A DNA stretch of 64,000 bases from Artemia franciscana (Eukaryota; Arthropoda; Branchiopoda; Anostraca; Artemiidae). Positions 44,310-55,120 of this stretch are shown piece by piece. Each line of letters opens with the position of its first letter. Positions within the stretch are counted from its first letter, which is position 1. The translations under genes and the position numbers were made by a program. The DNA lies in contig NC_088883.1 in NCBI RefSeq assembly GCF_032884065.1, positions 23,927,637 to 23,991,636 on the forward strand, in the 5' to 3' direction. Below the pieces are notes generated by a model. The model did no database searches and was not told where the DNA came from. It saw nothing but the letters and a program-made list of their open reading frames with translations.

Positions 44310-45967
44310 AAAACAAGAGCTAAGAGCTCATATGGCACTTGTGACGAGGCAAAAATAGCTAAGAGCCAAGAGCTCATATAGTATGAGCTCTAACAAAATT
44401 TTAAGAATCAATAGATTGATGTAAAAGGAAAATCAGAGGCTTAATACCGGTCAGGATTTAAAATAAGAGCTCTGAGTCATGATGTCCTTCTAAATATCAT
44501 AATTCATTAAGATCTGATCATCCACTCGTAACTTATAAATACCACATTTTTTCTAATTTTTCCTCTCCCTTTAGCCCCCCAGATGGTCGAATCTGGGAAA
44601 ACGACTTTATCAAGTCAATTTGTGCAGCTCCCTGACACGCCTACCGATTTTCATCGTTCTAACACGACCAGAAGCACCAAATTCGCCAAATCACTGACCC
44701 CCCCCAACTCCCCCAAAGAGAGCGAATCCAGTATGGTTACGTCAATCACGTATCAAGGATATTGACTTATTTTATCCACCAAGCTTCATCTCGATTCCTT
44801 CACTCCAAGTGTTTTCCAAGATTTTCCCCTCCAACTCCCCCCAATGTCAAAAGATCTGGTCGGGATTTGAAATAAGAGCTCTGAGACATGAATTCCTTCT
44901 AAATATCAAATTTCATTAACATCCGATCACCTGTTCGTAAGATAAAAATACCCCAATTTTCCCGTTTTCCAAGGATTCCGGTTTCCCCCTCCAACTCCCC
45001 CCAATGTCACAGGATCTGGTCGTTGTTTAAAATTAGAGCTTTGAAGCACAAGATCCTTCTAAATATCAAATTTCATTAAGATCTGGACACCCTTCCTAAG
45101 TTACAAATACCTTATTGTTCCAACTTACCCCCCCCCCCCCCAACTCCACCCATAGACATTATTATGTCTTTTATATTAGACATAATATAATATATTATAA
45201 TATATAATATTATATATATTATTATATATTATATATTATATATATATTATTATAATATATTATATATATTAGACATTATGTATCTTAGACAGGTTTTTAT
45301 TCTTCCCATCCAGTTTCATCCAGATCTCTTCGCTTTAAGTATTTTCTATGATTTCCGATCCCCCCAACTGCCCCCCCCCCAATGAAGCTGGATCCGGTTG
45401 AGATCTAAAATAAGAAATCTGAGTTACGAGGTCCTTCTAAATATGAAGTTTCATGAAGATCCATCACTCCTTCGTAAGTTAAAAATACGTCATTTTTTCT
45501 AATTTTACAGAATTAACCCCCGCCCCCAATAGAGCGGATCCGTTCCAATTATGTAAATCATGTATATAAGACTTCATCCCGAACCCTCCACTCTAAGTGT
45601 TTTCCAAGATTTTAGGTTTCCCCCTCTCAACTCCCCCCCCCAATGTTACCAGATCCGGTCGGGATTTAAAATGTCCGCTCTGAGACACGATATCCTTCCA
45701 AACATCAAATTTCATTAAGATCTGATCAACCGTTCGTAAGTTAAAAATACTTCATTTTCTATTTTTCCGAATTAACAGACCCTCCACCCCCCCCCCACAG
45801 ATGGTCAAATCAGGAAAACGGCTATTTCTAATTTAATCTGGTCCGGTCTCTGATACGCCTGCTAAATTTCATCGTCCTAGCTTACCTGGAAGTGCCTAAA
45901 GTAGCAAAACCGGGACCGACAGAATTTGCGATTGCTATATGTCACTTGGTTAATACCAAGTGCCATA
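44310..45967 (+). mobile_element. Family H element H3 (complete ends)
   Basis: Starts AAAACAAGAGCTAAGAGCTC, then TATGGCACTTGTGACGA; ends GACAGAATTTGCGATTGCTA, then hairpin CACTTGGTTAATACCAAGTG and CCATAA. Core of ~150/300-bp units with variable C runs. One unit is disrupted by about 110 bp of pure A/T palindromic sequence (45166-45285). Directly followed by the start of L3. Confidence 0.75.
45166..45285. repeat. AT-only palindromic stretch in H3
   Basis: About 100 bases of TA/ATT combinations (TATATATTATTATATATTAT style), flanked on both sides by TATTAGACAT. It replaces part of a core unit and could extrude as a cruciform. Confidence 0.8.
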
Positions 45968-46375
45968 AAAACAAGTTTTTTTTTAACTGCAAGTAAGGAG
46001 CAACATTAAAAATTAAAACGAACAGAAATTATTCCGTATATGAAAGGGATTGTCCCCTCCAGAACGTCTCGCTCTTTACGCATAAAGTCTGACTTTTCTA
46101 ACAACTCTACTTTTAGAAAAATAAAAAACTTTAGCGTAAACAGTGAGGTTTTGAGGAGGGGAAAATCCCTTTCATATACGGAATTATTTTTGTTCGTTTT
46201 AAGTTTTAATGTCACTCCTTACTTGCAGTTAAAAAAAAATTATTTAATTTCTGAACGTTTTTGAATTAATGCATGTTTTGATTTGGGCTCACCACACGTG
46301 AATAATTAAAACGAAATTTGCGTATTATTTTTTTTGTTCAATGGGTTTCTCATAGTTTTGATTGGACGATTTGAT

Positions 46376-49104
46376 AAAACAAGAGCTAAGAGCTCATATG
46401 GCACTTGTGACGAGGCAAGAAGAGCTACGAGCCAAGAGCTCATATGGTATGAGCTATAACAAAATTCTAAGAATCAACAGATTGATTTATAAGGAAAATC
46501 AGAGGCTTAATGCAGGCCAGGATTTAAAATAAGAGCTTTGATGTCCTTTTAAATATCAAAATTCATTAAGATCTGATCACCCACTCGTAAGTTATAAATA
46601 CCTAATTTTTTCTAATTTTTCCTCTCCCTTTAGCCCCCCAGGTGGTCGAATCTGGGAAAACGACTTTATCAAGTCAATTTGTGCAGCTCCCTGACACGCC
46701 TACCAATTTTCATCGTCCTTGCACATCCAGAAACACCAAACTCACCAAATCACTAAACCCCTCCCCCCAACTCCCCCAAAGAGAGCGAATCCAGTACGGT
46801 TACGTCAATCACGTATCAAGGACATTTGCTTATTCTATCCACCAAGCTGCATCCCGATTCGTCCATTCCAAGTGTTTTCCAAGATCCCCCCCAACTCCCC
46901 CAATGTCAAAAGATCTGGTCGGAATTTGAAATAAGAGCTCTGAGACATGAATTCCTCCTAAATATCAATCAAACAGTTCATGGTAACGAACTGTAGTAAG
47001 GAGCGACCCGGCTCAATAGTAAACGAAACTCTAAAAAACGGAATGTTGATGCTAAAATTTACATCAAGAGAATTGGATTTTCATGCTGATTCTAAATATA
47101 TAAGTTTCGTCAAATTTAGTCTTTGTCATCAAAAGTTACGAGCCTGACAAAATTTGCCTTATTTTGGAAAATAGGGGGAAACACCCCCTAAAAGTCATAG
47201 AATCTTAACGAAAATATCACCATCGCATTCGGTGTATCAGGGAAACCTATAGCAAAATTCCAAGCTCCTATCTACAAAAATGTGGAATTTCGTATTTTTT
47301 GCCAGAAGACAAATCACGGGTGCGTGTTTATTTGTTTGTTTGTTTTTTGTTTTTTTCCCCAGGGGTCATCGTATCGACCAAGTGGTCCTAGAATATCGCA
47401 AGAGGGCTCATTCTTGTTTGACTCTTTGCCACACTTCTACTTTTTAAAACAATTAAAAACGTTGAGGAGGTGACAACCCATTTCATATACGGAATAATTT
47501 CTATTCGTTTTAAGTTTTAATGTCGCTCCTTACTTCCAGTTAAAAAAAACTAGTTTTTTTTAATTTAATTTCATTAAGATCCGATCACCTACTCTTAAGA
47601 TAAAAATACCCCAATTTTCACGTTTTCCAAGAATTCCGGTTTCCCCCTCCAACTCCCCCTAATGTCACAGGATCTGGTCGGAATTTATAATTAGAGTTTT
47701 AAAGCACAAGATCCTTCTAAATATCAAATTTCATCAAGATCTGTTCACCCTTTCGTAAGTTACAAATACCCCAATTTTCAAAATTACCCCCCCCCCCCCA
47801 ACTCCACCAAAGAGAGCAGATCCGGTCCTGTTATGTCAGTCTCATATCTTAGACAGGTTTTTATTCTTCCCATCCAGTTTCATCCTGATCTCTCCGCTTT
47901 CAGTATTTTCTAAGATTTCTGGTCCCCCCAACTGCCCCCCCCCAATGACGCTGGATCCGGTTGAGATTTAAAATAAGAGATCTCAGTTACGAGGTCCTTC
48001 TAAATATGAAGTTTCATGAAGATCTGATCACTCCTTCGTAAAGTTAAAAATCCGTCATTTTTTCTAATTTTTCATAATTAACCCCCCCCCCCCAATAGAG
48101 CGGATCCGTTCCAATTATGTAAATCACGTATCTAAGACTTCTGCTTTTTTTTCCACCAATTTTCATCCCGATCCCTCCAATCTAAGTGTTTTCCATGATT
48201 TTAGGCTCCCCCACCCCAAACTCCCCCCAATGTCACCAGATCCGGTGGGAATTTAAATTAAGAGCTTTGAGACACGCTATCCTTCTAAATATCAAATTTC
48301 ATTGAGATCCGATCACCCATCCGTAAGTTAAAAATACCTCATTTTTGCTAATTTTTCAGAATTAACCCCCCTCCCCGCCCAAACTACCCCAAAGAGAGCG
48401 GATCCGTTCCGGTTATGTCAGTCATGTATCTAGGACTTGTGCTTATTTTTCTCACCAAGTTTCATCCCGATACCTCTACTCTAAGTGTATTCCAAGATTT
48501 TAGTTTCCCCCACCCAACTCCCCCCCCCCAATGTCACCAGACCCAGTCAGAATTTAAAATAAGAGCTCTGAGATACGATATCCTTCTAAATATCAAATTT
48601 CATTGAGATCCGATCACCTGTTCGTAAGTTAAAAATGCCTCATTTTTTCTAATTCTTTAGAATTACCCCCCCCCCCCAACTACCCCAAAGAGAGCGGATC
48701 CGTTCCGATTATATCAATCATGTTTAGGACTTGTGCTTATTTTTCCCGCCAAGTTTCATCCCGATCCCTCCACTCTGAGTGTTTTCCAAGATTTTAGGTA
48801 CAGCTCTGAGACACGATATCCTTCCAAACATCAAATTTCATTAAGATCTGATCAACCGTTCGTAAGTTAAAAATACTTCAATTTTTCTATTTTTCCGAAT
48901 TAACGGACCCCCACTCCCCCCCTCCCAGATAGTCAAATCGGGAAAACGACTATTTCTAATTTAATCTGGTCTGGTCCCTGATACGCCTGCCAAATTTCAT
49001 TGTCCTAGCTTACCTGGAAGTGCCTAAAGTAGCAAAACCAGGACCGACAGACCGACAGAATTTGCGATTGCTATATGTCACTTGGTTAATACCAAGTGCC
49101 ATAA
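46376..49104 (+). mobile_element. Family H element H4, itself split by L4
   Basis: Complete ends: AAAACAAGAGCTAAGAGCTC with TATGGCACTTGTGACGA at the left; GACCGACAGAATTTGCGATT, hairpin CACTTGGTTAATACCAAGTG, CCATAA at the right. The longest H here, with at least six core half-units and many C runs. A minus-strand L (46968-47565) interrupts a core unit between AAATATCAA and TTTCATTAAG. Confidence 0.75.
46968..47565 (-). mobile_element. Family L element L4 (internally deleted, nested in H4)
   Basis: In plus-strand order: TCAAACAGTTCATGGTAACG (reverse of the L 3' hairpin), GTAGTAAGGAGCGACCCGGC, the reversed unique half to about 47410, then a jump to the last part of palindrome 1 ending GTCGCTCCTTACTTCCAG. 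Both termini are present but about 1 kb of the middle is missing. No clear target duplication. Confidence 0.75.
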
Positions 49105-50344
49105 AAAATGGGGTGGGAGAGGAGGCCTAGATGCCATCCAATTTTTATTTACTTAAAAGTGCAACTAGATTTTTTTTACAAATGTTTTTGTTAGTAATAA
49201 ACATACATACCTTAAGAATTAACTTACGTAACGAAGTGTATTTTTATTACGGATATGAGGGCTTTCGCCTCCTCGTCAATACCTTGCCCTTTACACTAAA
49301 GCTTGAATTTTGTCCCAAATCCTTAAGAGTGACCCCTGAATCACAAAGGCCATAGAATAAATAGTTGAAATTACTAAGAATACTTTAGCATAAAGAGCCT
49401 GGTATTGTGGAGGAGACAAGCCCCCTTATATACACAATATTTTATGTTCGTTTTAAGTTTTAATGCTGCTCACTACTGCGAGTTGAAAAAAAAATATTTT
49501 CTCATTGCTTTTTTTAAAATAATGCTAGAAAATCCTGCAACCCCTTCATGGAAATTCTCATCCCTCATGATAAATTCCTCCACGGACAGATCCACCCGCG
49601 TAACCCCCTCCCCCAACCCCAACGCGAAAGTCCCCCTGAAAACGACTGTACACTTCATAACCATTACTATATGTAAACAATGGACAAAGTTTGTAACTTG
49701 CAGCCCCTCCCCTGGGGACTGTGGGGGATCAATTCATCCCCAAAGAAATAGTTATGAAGTTTTTGACTATGTTGAACAGAATGGCTATCTCAAAATTTTG
49801 ATCCAGTGACTTCGGGACAAAATTAGCATGGGAGGGGGCCAAGGTGCCCTCCAATTTTTGGTCACTTAAAAACGGCACTAGAACTTTTAATTTCTGATAG
49901 AATGAGCTCTCTTGCAACATTCTAGGACCACTGGGTGGATACAATCACCCCTGGAAAAAAAAAAACAACAAACAAACGAATAAACATGCATCCATGATCT
50001 GTCTTCAGGCAAAAAATACAAAATTCCATATTTTTGTAGATAGGGGCTTGACAATTCTACAGTAGGGTTCTCTGATATGCTGAATCTGATGGTGTGATTT
50101 CCGTTAAGATTCTATGACTAAAAGTGGGTTTTTACCCCTATTTTCTAAAATAAGGCAAATTTTTTCAGGCTTGTTACTTTTGATGGGTAAGACTAAACTT
50201 GATGAAACTTATATATTTAAAATCAGCATTAACATGCGATTCTTTTAATGTAACTATTGGTATCGAAATTCCATTTTTTAGGGTTTTGGTTAATATTGAG
50301 CCAGGTTGCTCCTTACTACAGTTTGTTACCACAAACTGTTTGAT

Positions 50345-51111
50345 TACTAGTATCTATAGTACCTTCATGCTTCAGAATAAAAAGTAGAAAAGCTTGGAGA
50401 AGGGGTGACTTTTAAGAAACAAATTTGATAAAGCTGAGATATAAAAGATTTGACCAAAGCTCAGGTGACAGACATCAAATACATATACTTCTTTTAATCA
50501 TTTGGTTTTATGCTTGTTAAAACTTAGAGTATTGCTTATTGATGCTGAGGAGCACTTGCCAGTCAATAGAATTTTGGTTGGATTTGGGCCAACATTGTTG
50601 TAGTTAGGCACAAGACAGTGTACTAAGGCATTTTTTTTATATGTCCTGCTTAAAACTTGTTGTTAATGATTGGTTTTTCAGCTTAACAATTCAATTTTTT
50701 GGTTGACTACAAACATTATACAATACCTGTTTCTATGCAATCACAACTGGTAAAAAAAACAGGTTTAAGCTCTATTTTTAAAAACACAAAAAGATAGAGA
50801 GAACTCTTTCTACCTCTTTTCAACAACCCCCTCTTCATGTTAAAGTAAAAAAAAGCTGTTTCAAACTTTTAGTTCTTGAAAAAGAGTTAATAAAATAATT
50901 TAATTTATATAAATTTCACACAGGTAGTAAAACACATGAGTAACACAGCTTTAGCCAAAAAGTATCTTTGTGAAAAAAATTACTCTATAAATAAATTAGG
51001 TTTTATGATATTTTAAACAGATTTTTCAAGTGAGCAAAAACAGGTAAGGAATTTTTATGACTATACTATTTTGAAGAAAAAATTGGCTCGACTGCTCACA
51101 TTACAAATTAC
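50345..51111 (-). other. Gene B intron 1, next to exon 1
   Basis: Alignable with 24160-24666 of copy A, with an extra ~330 bp (about 50460-50800) not seen there. Confidence 0.55.
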
Positions 51112-51154
51112 CTTGCTTAACAGCAGTGATACCAAAGAGCTTAGGTATTTCCAT
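51112..51154 (-). CDS. Zinc-finger gene B, exon 1 (start codon)
   Basis: 43 coding bases encoding MEIPKLFGITAVKQ, donor CAAG/GTAATTTG, phase 1. Counterpart of 24667-24709. The intron to exon 2 is now 8.8 kb because of the nested block at 44310-50344, against 2.9 kb in gene A. Confidence 0.75.
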
Positions 51155-52299
51155 CTTTCACTAGTTGAGTCAAAAACACAGTCATTCTTGCTTGACTCTC
51201 CCACACAATTTGAAATCTCTGACATCTAAATAATTACAATATCACATCTTCAAAAGGAGGTGAAGTAGCAGAAAACCTACAAAATAATTAGAAGATATAA
51301 GCATGAGAAGCATGGAAATTCCTGCATTCAAGGCAAATTTACTGAAATTTCAATTCTTATAGCAACCAACTGCAATAACAATAGTCTTATTGTAAATAGA
51401 TTAGATTTTGCTATTCTATCCAAAATTCATCTGTAAATATTTAGTTTCTAGAAAAAATTCCCACCTTTTAAATGAAAAAGTTAAAAGAGAAAAAACTAAC
51501 TTTTGAACTGATTTTATACCAGTAGGTAAAACATACTACTTAGAACACTTTTCACTTTTTACAACATTCCATTTATTTAGCTGGTCCAGTTGGACCAATA
51601 TACTTTTTAATTCTCTCTGCTGTAATTAAAACCTTTTGGCAAAACATTGTTAATTTTTAGTTGTAAAATTACAATAAAATAAAAACCCAGTCAGTGAAAT
51701 TGGAAAAAAAAGGTACTCCCACAGAAATATAGGATAAAATTGCTATTTTAGAGTTGACCTGTAGCTAGAAGACCAGTTGAGCCCTTTTTTTGTTCTATCA
51801 TTATTTCAGCTTTTTATAGTACTTGGTAAGATTTTGAATTTCCCAGGCTTAAAAAGGTAATACCTTTACTACAAAAACTAATAGGTAGAAAATTTCTTGA
51901 TGTAAATAAATTCAAGTTTTTTTTATAAATACTATTCAGTTTAGGGCATATAAATTGAATTAATCCTTGATTTATTTATTGGTAATAAATGGGCTTGATT
52001 TGTCATGGTCAATGATAGGGAATAATTTATGCCCAATCCCCTGATCCCAGTTTTCCTAAGATTTTGGGATACTCCCTGATCAAACCATATAGCATTTTCT
52101 TTTTCTTATCATCATTTTCTCCCTCCCTAGGAAAAAAAAAATCATTTATTACTTCCAATTTAAATTCTTTTATGATACACTCTTGGCAACCTTTGGCCTT
52201 AGACCCTCCAGCCAGGAATGGTGCATAGGGCATCTACAAAGCCTACAATCTACATCTACAAAGCCTTGCCAGGCATCTCAGATCTGAACTGCAGCCATG
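51155..52299. other. Upstream region of gene B, part 1
   Basis: Alignable with 24710-25560 of copy A up to about 52010; then a B-specific block begins. The minus-strand frame 52027-52233 is not recognised. The stretch ACCCTCCAGCCAGGAATGGT near 52203 resembles the SINE body below. Confidence 0.45.
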
Positions 52300-52627
52300 T
52301 AAAAAAAAAGTAAAAGGTATAGGATACAGCATTAGACTTTACAGTCCATACCAGCGGTGCTGATCTCTGTTTCTTGGCCCTTCAGCCAGGAAGTGCAATA
52401 AGGGGTTGGGGGCCAGCCATCCTGTGCTTTTGCACACCCTTCCTGTTTACCTTCCCCAGACTTCTCCAGGTACCAATTTAGAGCTGGGTCGACTCTGGCT
52501 AAGCTTACAGAGTCATGTCACTGACCCCATCCCAAACTGAAGAATTTGGTACACTGGGATTCGAACCCGCGTCCTCTCAGAGAAGGGATCCCGAATCCAG
52601 CACATCAACCCACTTGGCCAGGATGGC
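52300..52627 (-). mobile_element. tRNA-derived SINE, copy 1
   Basis: Minus strand, 5' to 3': a tRNA-like head (52549-52626) with an A box in TGGCCAAGTGGGTTGATG and a perfect B box GGTTCGAATCC, with an extra arm as in Leu/Ser-type tRNAs. Then a body with GGGTCAGTGACATGACTC, GCACAGGATGGCTGGCCCCC and TTGCACTTCCTGGCTGAAGG, fading in a T/A-rich end near 52300. RNA polymerase III transcription would start at the head. Confidence 0.75.
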
Positions 52628-54054
52628 TTGCAGTCGGCCAGGACTGCAGCTATGACAGCCTTCCCAACCTACTCATCAATCATAAGTAAAAACAAAAAAA
52701 AAGGGAAAAAATACTAAGTGTCCCCCCTTCCATCTTGGCATGGGTGTTAATATATGCAATCATACATTTTGACCTTTGTTTATTGTGGTGACAACTAGAT
52801 GATTTTTTTTTCTGCCAAATGTGAACATTGCAATACTATCATATATAACTCAGAATGATCAGTAAAATAAATGGTTGGCAAAAATGCCAAGTGTGTCTTG
52901 GTGCTATAAGGCTGTCTGACTTTACAAAGCATATCAAAACATTAAAGTGTCTTAGGGTAGAGATATCTACAGTCTACAACCTAGTCTAAAACTGCACACA
53001 TAATTTTATTTCAGGCAATATTTCAACAGTTTTGACATTTCATGCTGAAGAGAAAAAAATTATATTCAATTATCCAAATTGCCACTAAAATAATCTACAT
53101 GTGTTCAAGGCTTTAGACTTGGAAACATTGCTAGAGAGCCATACACTAAATGATATTGCTCTCTGAAACATTTTTTAGCAGAAAGATTAAATAAAAGAGT
53201 AGAGAATATAGTTATTCAAATAAAGTGATATGCTGTAAGAGAAAGGCTAGCCAAATATCTATTTATGACTCAATTATAAACACTTCACAATGAAATCAAT
53301 GAGTGCAATTAACAATTGTATTGTTTTCTTTTGCCATGTGGTGTATCCAGTAAAAATCACAATGATATCTTATCAACATTTTTTTCTCCCAGCCATTGCA
53401 TAGTTTTGTGCTATTTCAACTGCAAGGTACAATAAAAAATGTCAGTAAAGACATAAAATCCCAATTTTATGGGGTTCTATAAAATCATAGTAGGCCTAAA
53501 TACATAAAATATCTAATTTATATTTTACAATTTGCAACACTACTCAGAAGCAAGCCAGTCTAAGCCCCTAGGCTTGAAGACTTATAACTAATATAAATTC
53601 ATAGGGGCCTGTAAGGAAGTAGCAAAGTCCCTTCCTCCTGGGAAAGTGAAACACCATAAAATATTTTGTACTTTTGGAACTAGCTTCCTATATATTTTTC
53701 TGTCTTTTGATTTTTATAGTAAGAAGTGATTTTCAAAATCATACTGCTAAGCAGTGAAAGATACATTTCAAAATGAAAATTAATTGAAAAATTGTTAAGC
53801 ACCATGCAAGCACCAACTAAATAGCATAGGCTACTCTGGATGCCATTAATATGCTACCAAAAAAAAATTATGGATTCCTAGATATACATAAAAAATCATC
53901 CCTATCTATCCACAACAGAGGTAAGACCCTCCAAATAGGAAGCTATACCTAGGCTATGGCTTAAAATTCTACCCAAATAACAGTAATTGCATTTTCAGAA
54001 CTAAAACTAGAGAAAAACTGATATACTAACTGGAAATTAAGGTAAAATGTTATT
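52628..54054. other. Upstream region of gene B, part 2
   Basis: From about 53100 on it realigns with copy A (25560 onward). No gene seen. Confidence 0.45.
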
Positions 54055-54738
54055 TTTAGGGTAAAATTCTAGTTGATTGACTTCTTGCTATCTCAGAAAG
54101 GGGTTAGGTTAGGAAAATGAAACTTTCAGGGATGGGTCCACAGGCTAAAGTATGTCCCAGGAAGGTATTTTCAAACACCTACCTCCACTCCTTCTCTTTC
54201 TAGAGGAACCCTGATCTTTGATGACCTTCAAAAATATGTGTGTTATAAAAGTGAAAGCTTGCAAAATAGATCTTGTGCTTGAATGAAGCACAACAAAATT
54301 GTTTTCACCTTCACAACTTTGCTCAATCCCACTTTATAAGGTTTTAAAGATATGCAAATACATTTCCTAAATTTTGAAAAAAAAAATTGATATGGCTCAG
54401 ATTTCTACTCAAATAACAGCAATTGCATTTTCAGAACTTAAGGCAGAGAAAAAGCAACTGGTAACTGAAAGTTAAGGTAAAATGTTGTTTTGTGAAAATT
54501 GCAATAGGTAACCTGTCATATAGGCAAATTTCAGGCCCCTCTAGAGGTAGATTTCCATTTCCATAAATTGTATGAGAGACCATTACCATAAATTGTATGG
54601 TAGAATGAGTGGAGATGGGTACTTTAAAATACCTTCCCGGGATATACTTTAGCCTGTAGACCCATCCCTGAAAGTTTCATTTTCCTAACCTAACCCGTTT
54701 CTGAGATAGCAAGAAGTCACTCAACTAGAATTTTACCA
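54055..54738. repeat. Inverted pair of ~110-bp blocks
   Basis: Block 54055-54165 (TAAAATTCTAGTTGATTGAC to GGAAGGTATTT) returns almost perfectly inverted at 54628-54738. Further, weaker copies lie at about 54835-54930 (minus) and 55668-55790 (plus). Copy A has the older pair at 27960-28075 / 28430-28545. Confidence 0.75.
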
Positions 54739-55120
54739 TTTTTTGTTAAAATTTCAATTGGTAATAGGCCTGTAAAGTAGGCAAGTTTCAAAGACTAAGA
54801 GACCAGAAAAGGGTTAACATGGATGCTTGGCAATACCTTCTCTGAGTATGTTTTTGGCCCTGGATTCATTACTGAAAATTTCATTCCCCTAACCTAACCC
54901 CTTTCTAAGTTTCTAGCTAAACTAGAATTTTACCATTTCTGGATAGGCCTATAGAACATAAGCCTAAGGTACTTACTGTAGTAACCGAATGGTTACTATT
55001 TCCGTTCCTAGCGGGAAAATGGTTACTGCCCAACCCACTGGGAACGAGAATAGTTACTGCCGGCAGTAACCGCAGTAAGTGATTTTCTTACCGTGCTCAA
55101 AAGAATGGTTAGCGCAGTAA

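Larger units (their letters stand above)
45968..50344 (+). mobile_element. Family L element L3, split by H4
   Basis: Left part 45968-46375: palindrome 1 (AACTGCAAGTAAGGAGCAAC to the inverted GTCACTCCTTACTTGCAG) and the spacer up to CATAGTTTTGATTGGACGAT. Right part 49105-50344: GGGGTGGGAGAGGAGGCCTA onward, palindrome 2 (about 49250-49490), the unique half, and the 3' end with a perfect hairpin CAGTTTGT-TACC-ACAAACTG followed by TTTGAT. The two parts together make one L of normal length and order, interrupted by the 2.7-kb H4. Confidence 0.75.
33380..54940. repeat. Segmental duplication, copy B
   Basis: Direct repeat of 15430-28555, about 8 kb longer through later insertions: an RTE-like LINE (35905-37805), L2 plus H2 (38451-41590), a 6-kb nested block (44310-50344) and a SINE-bearing block (about 52.0-53.1 kb). 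It lacks L1 and the foldback element of copy A. Confidence 0.85.

Noticed and set aside
54100-54115. GGTTAGGTTAGG, like the arthropod telomere repeat TTAGG
   Set aside because: Only two units, and part of a ~110-bp repeat block found in several places.
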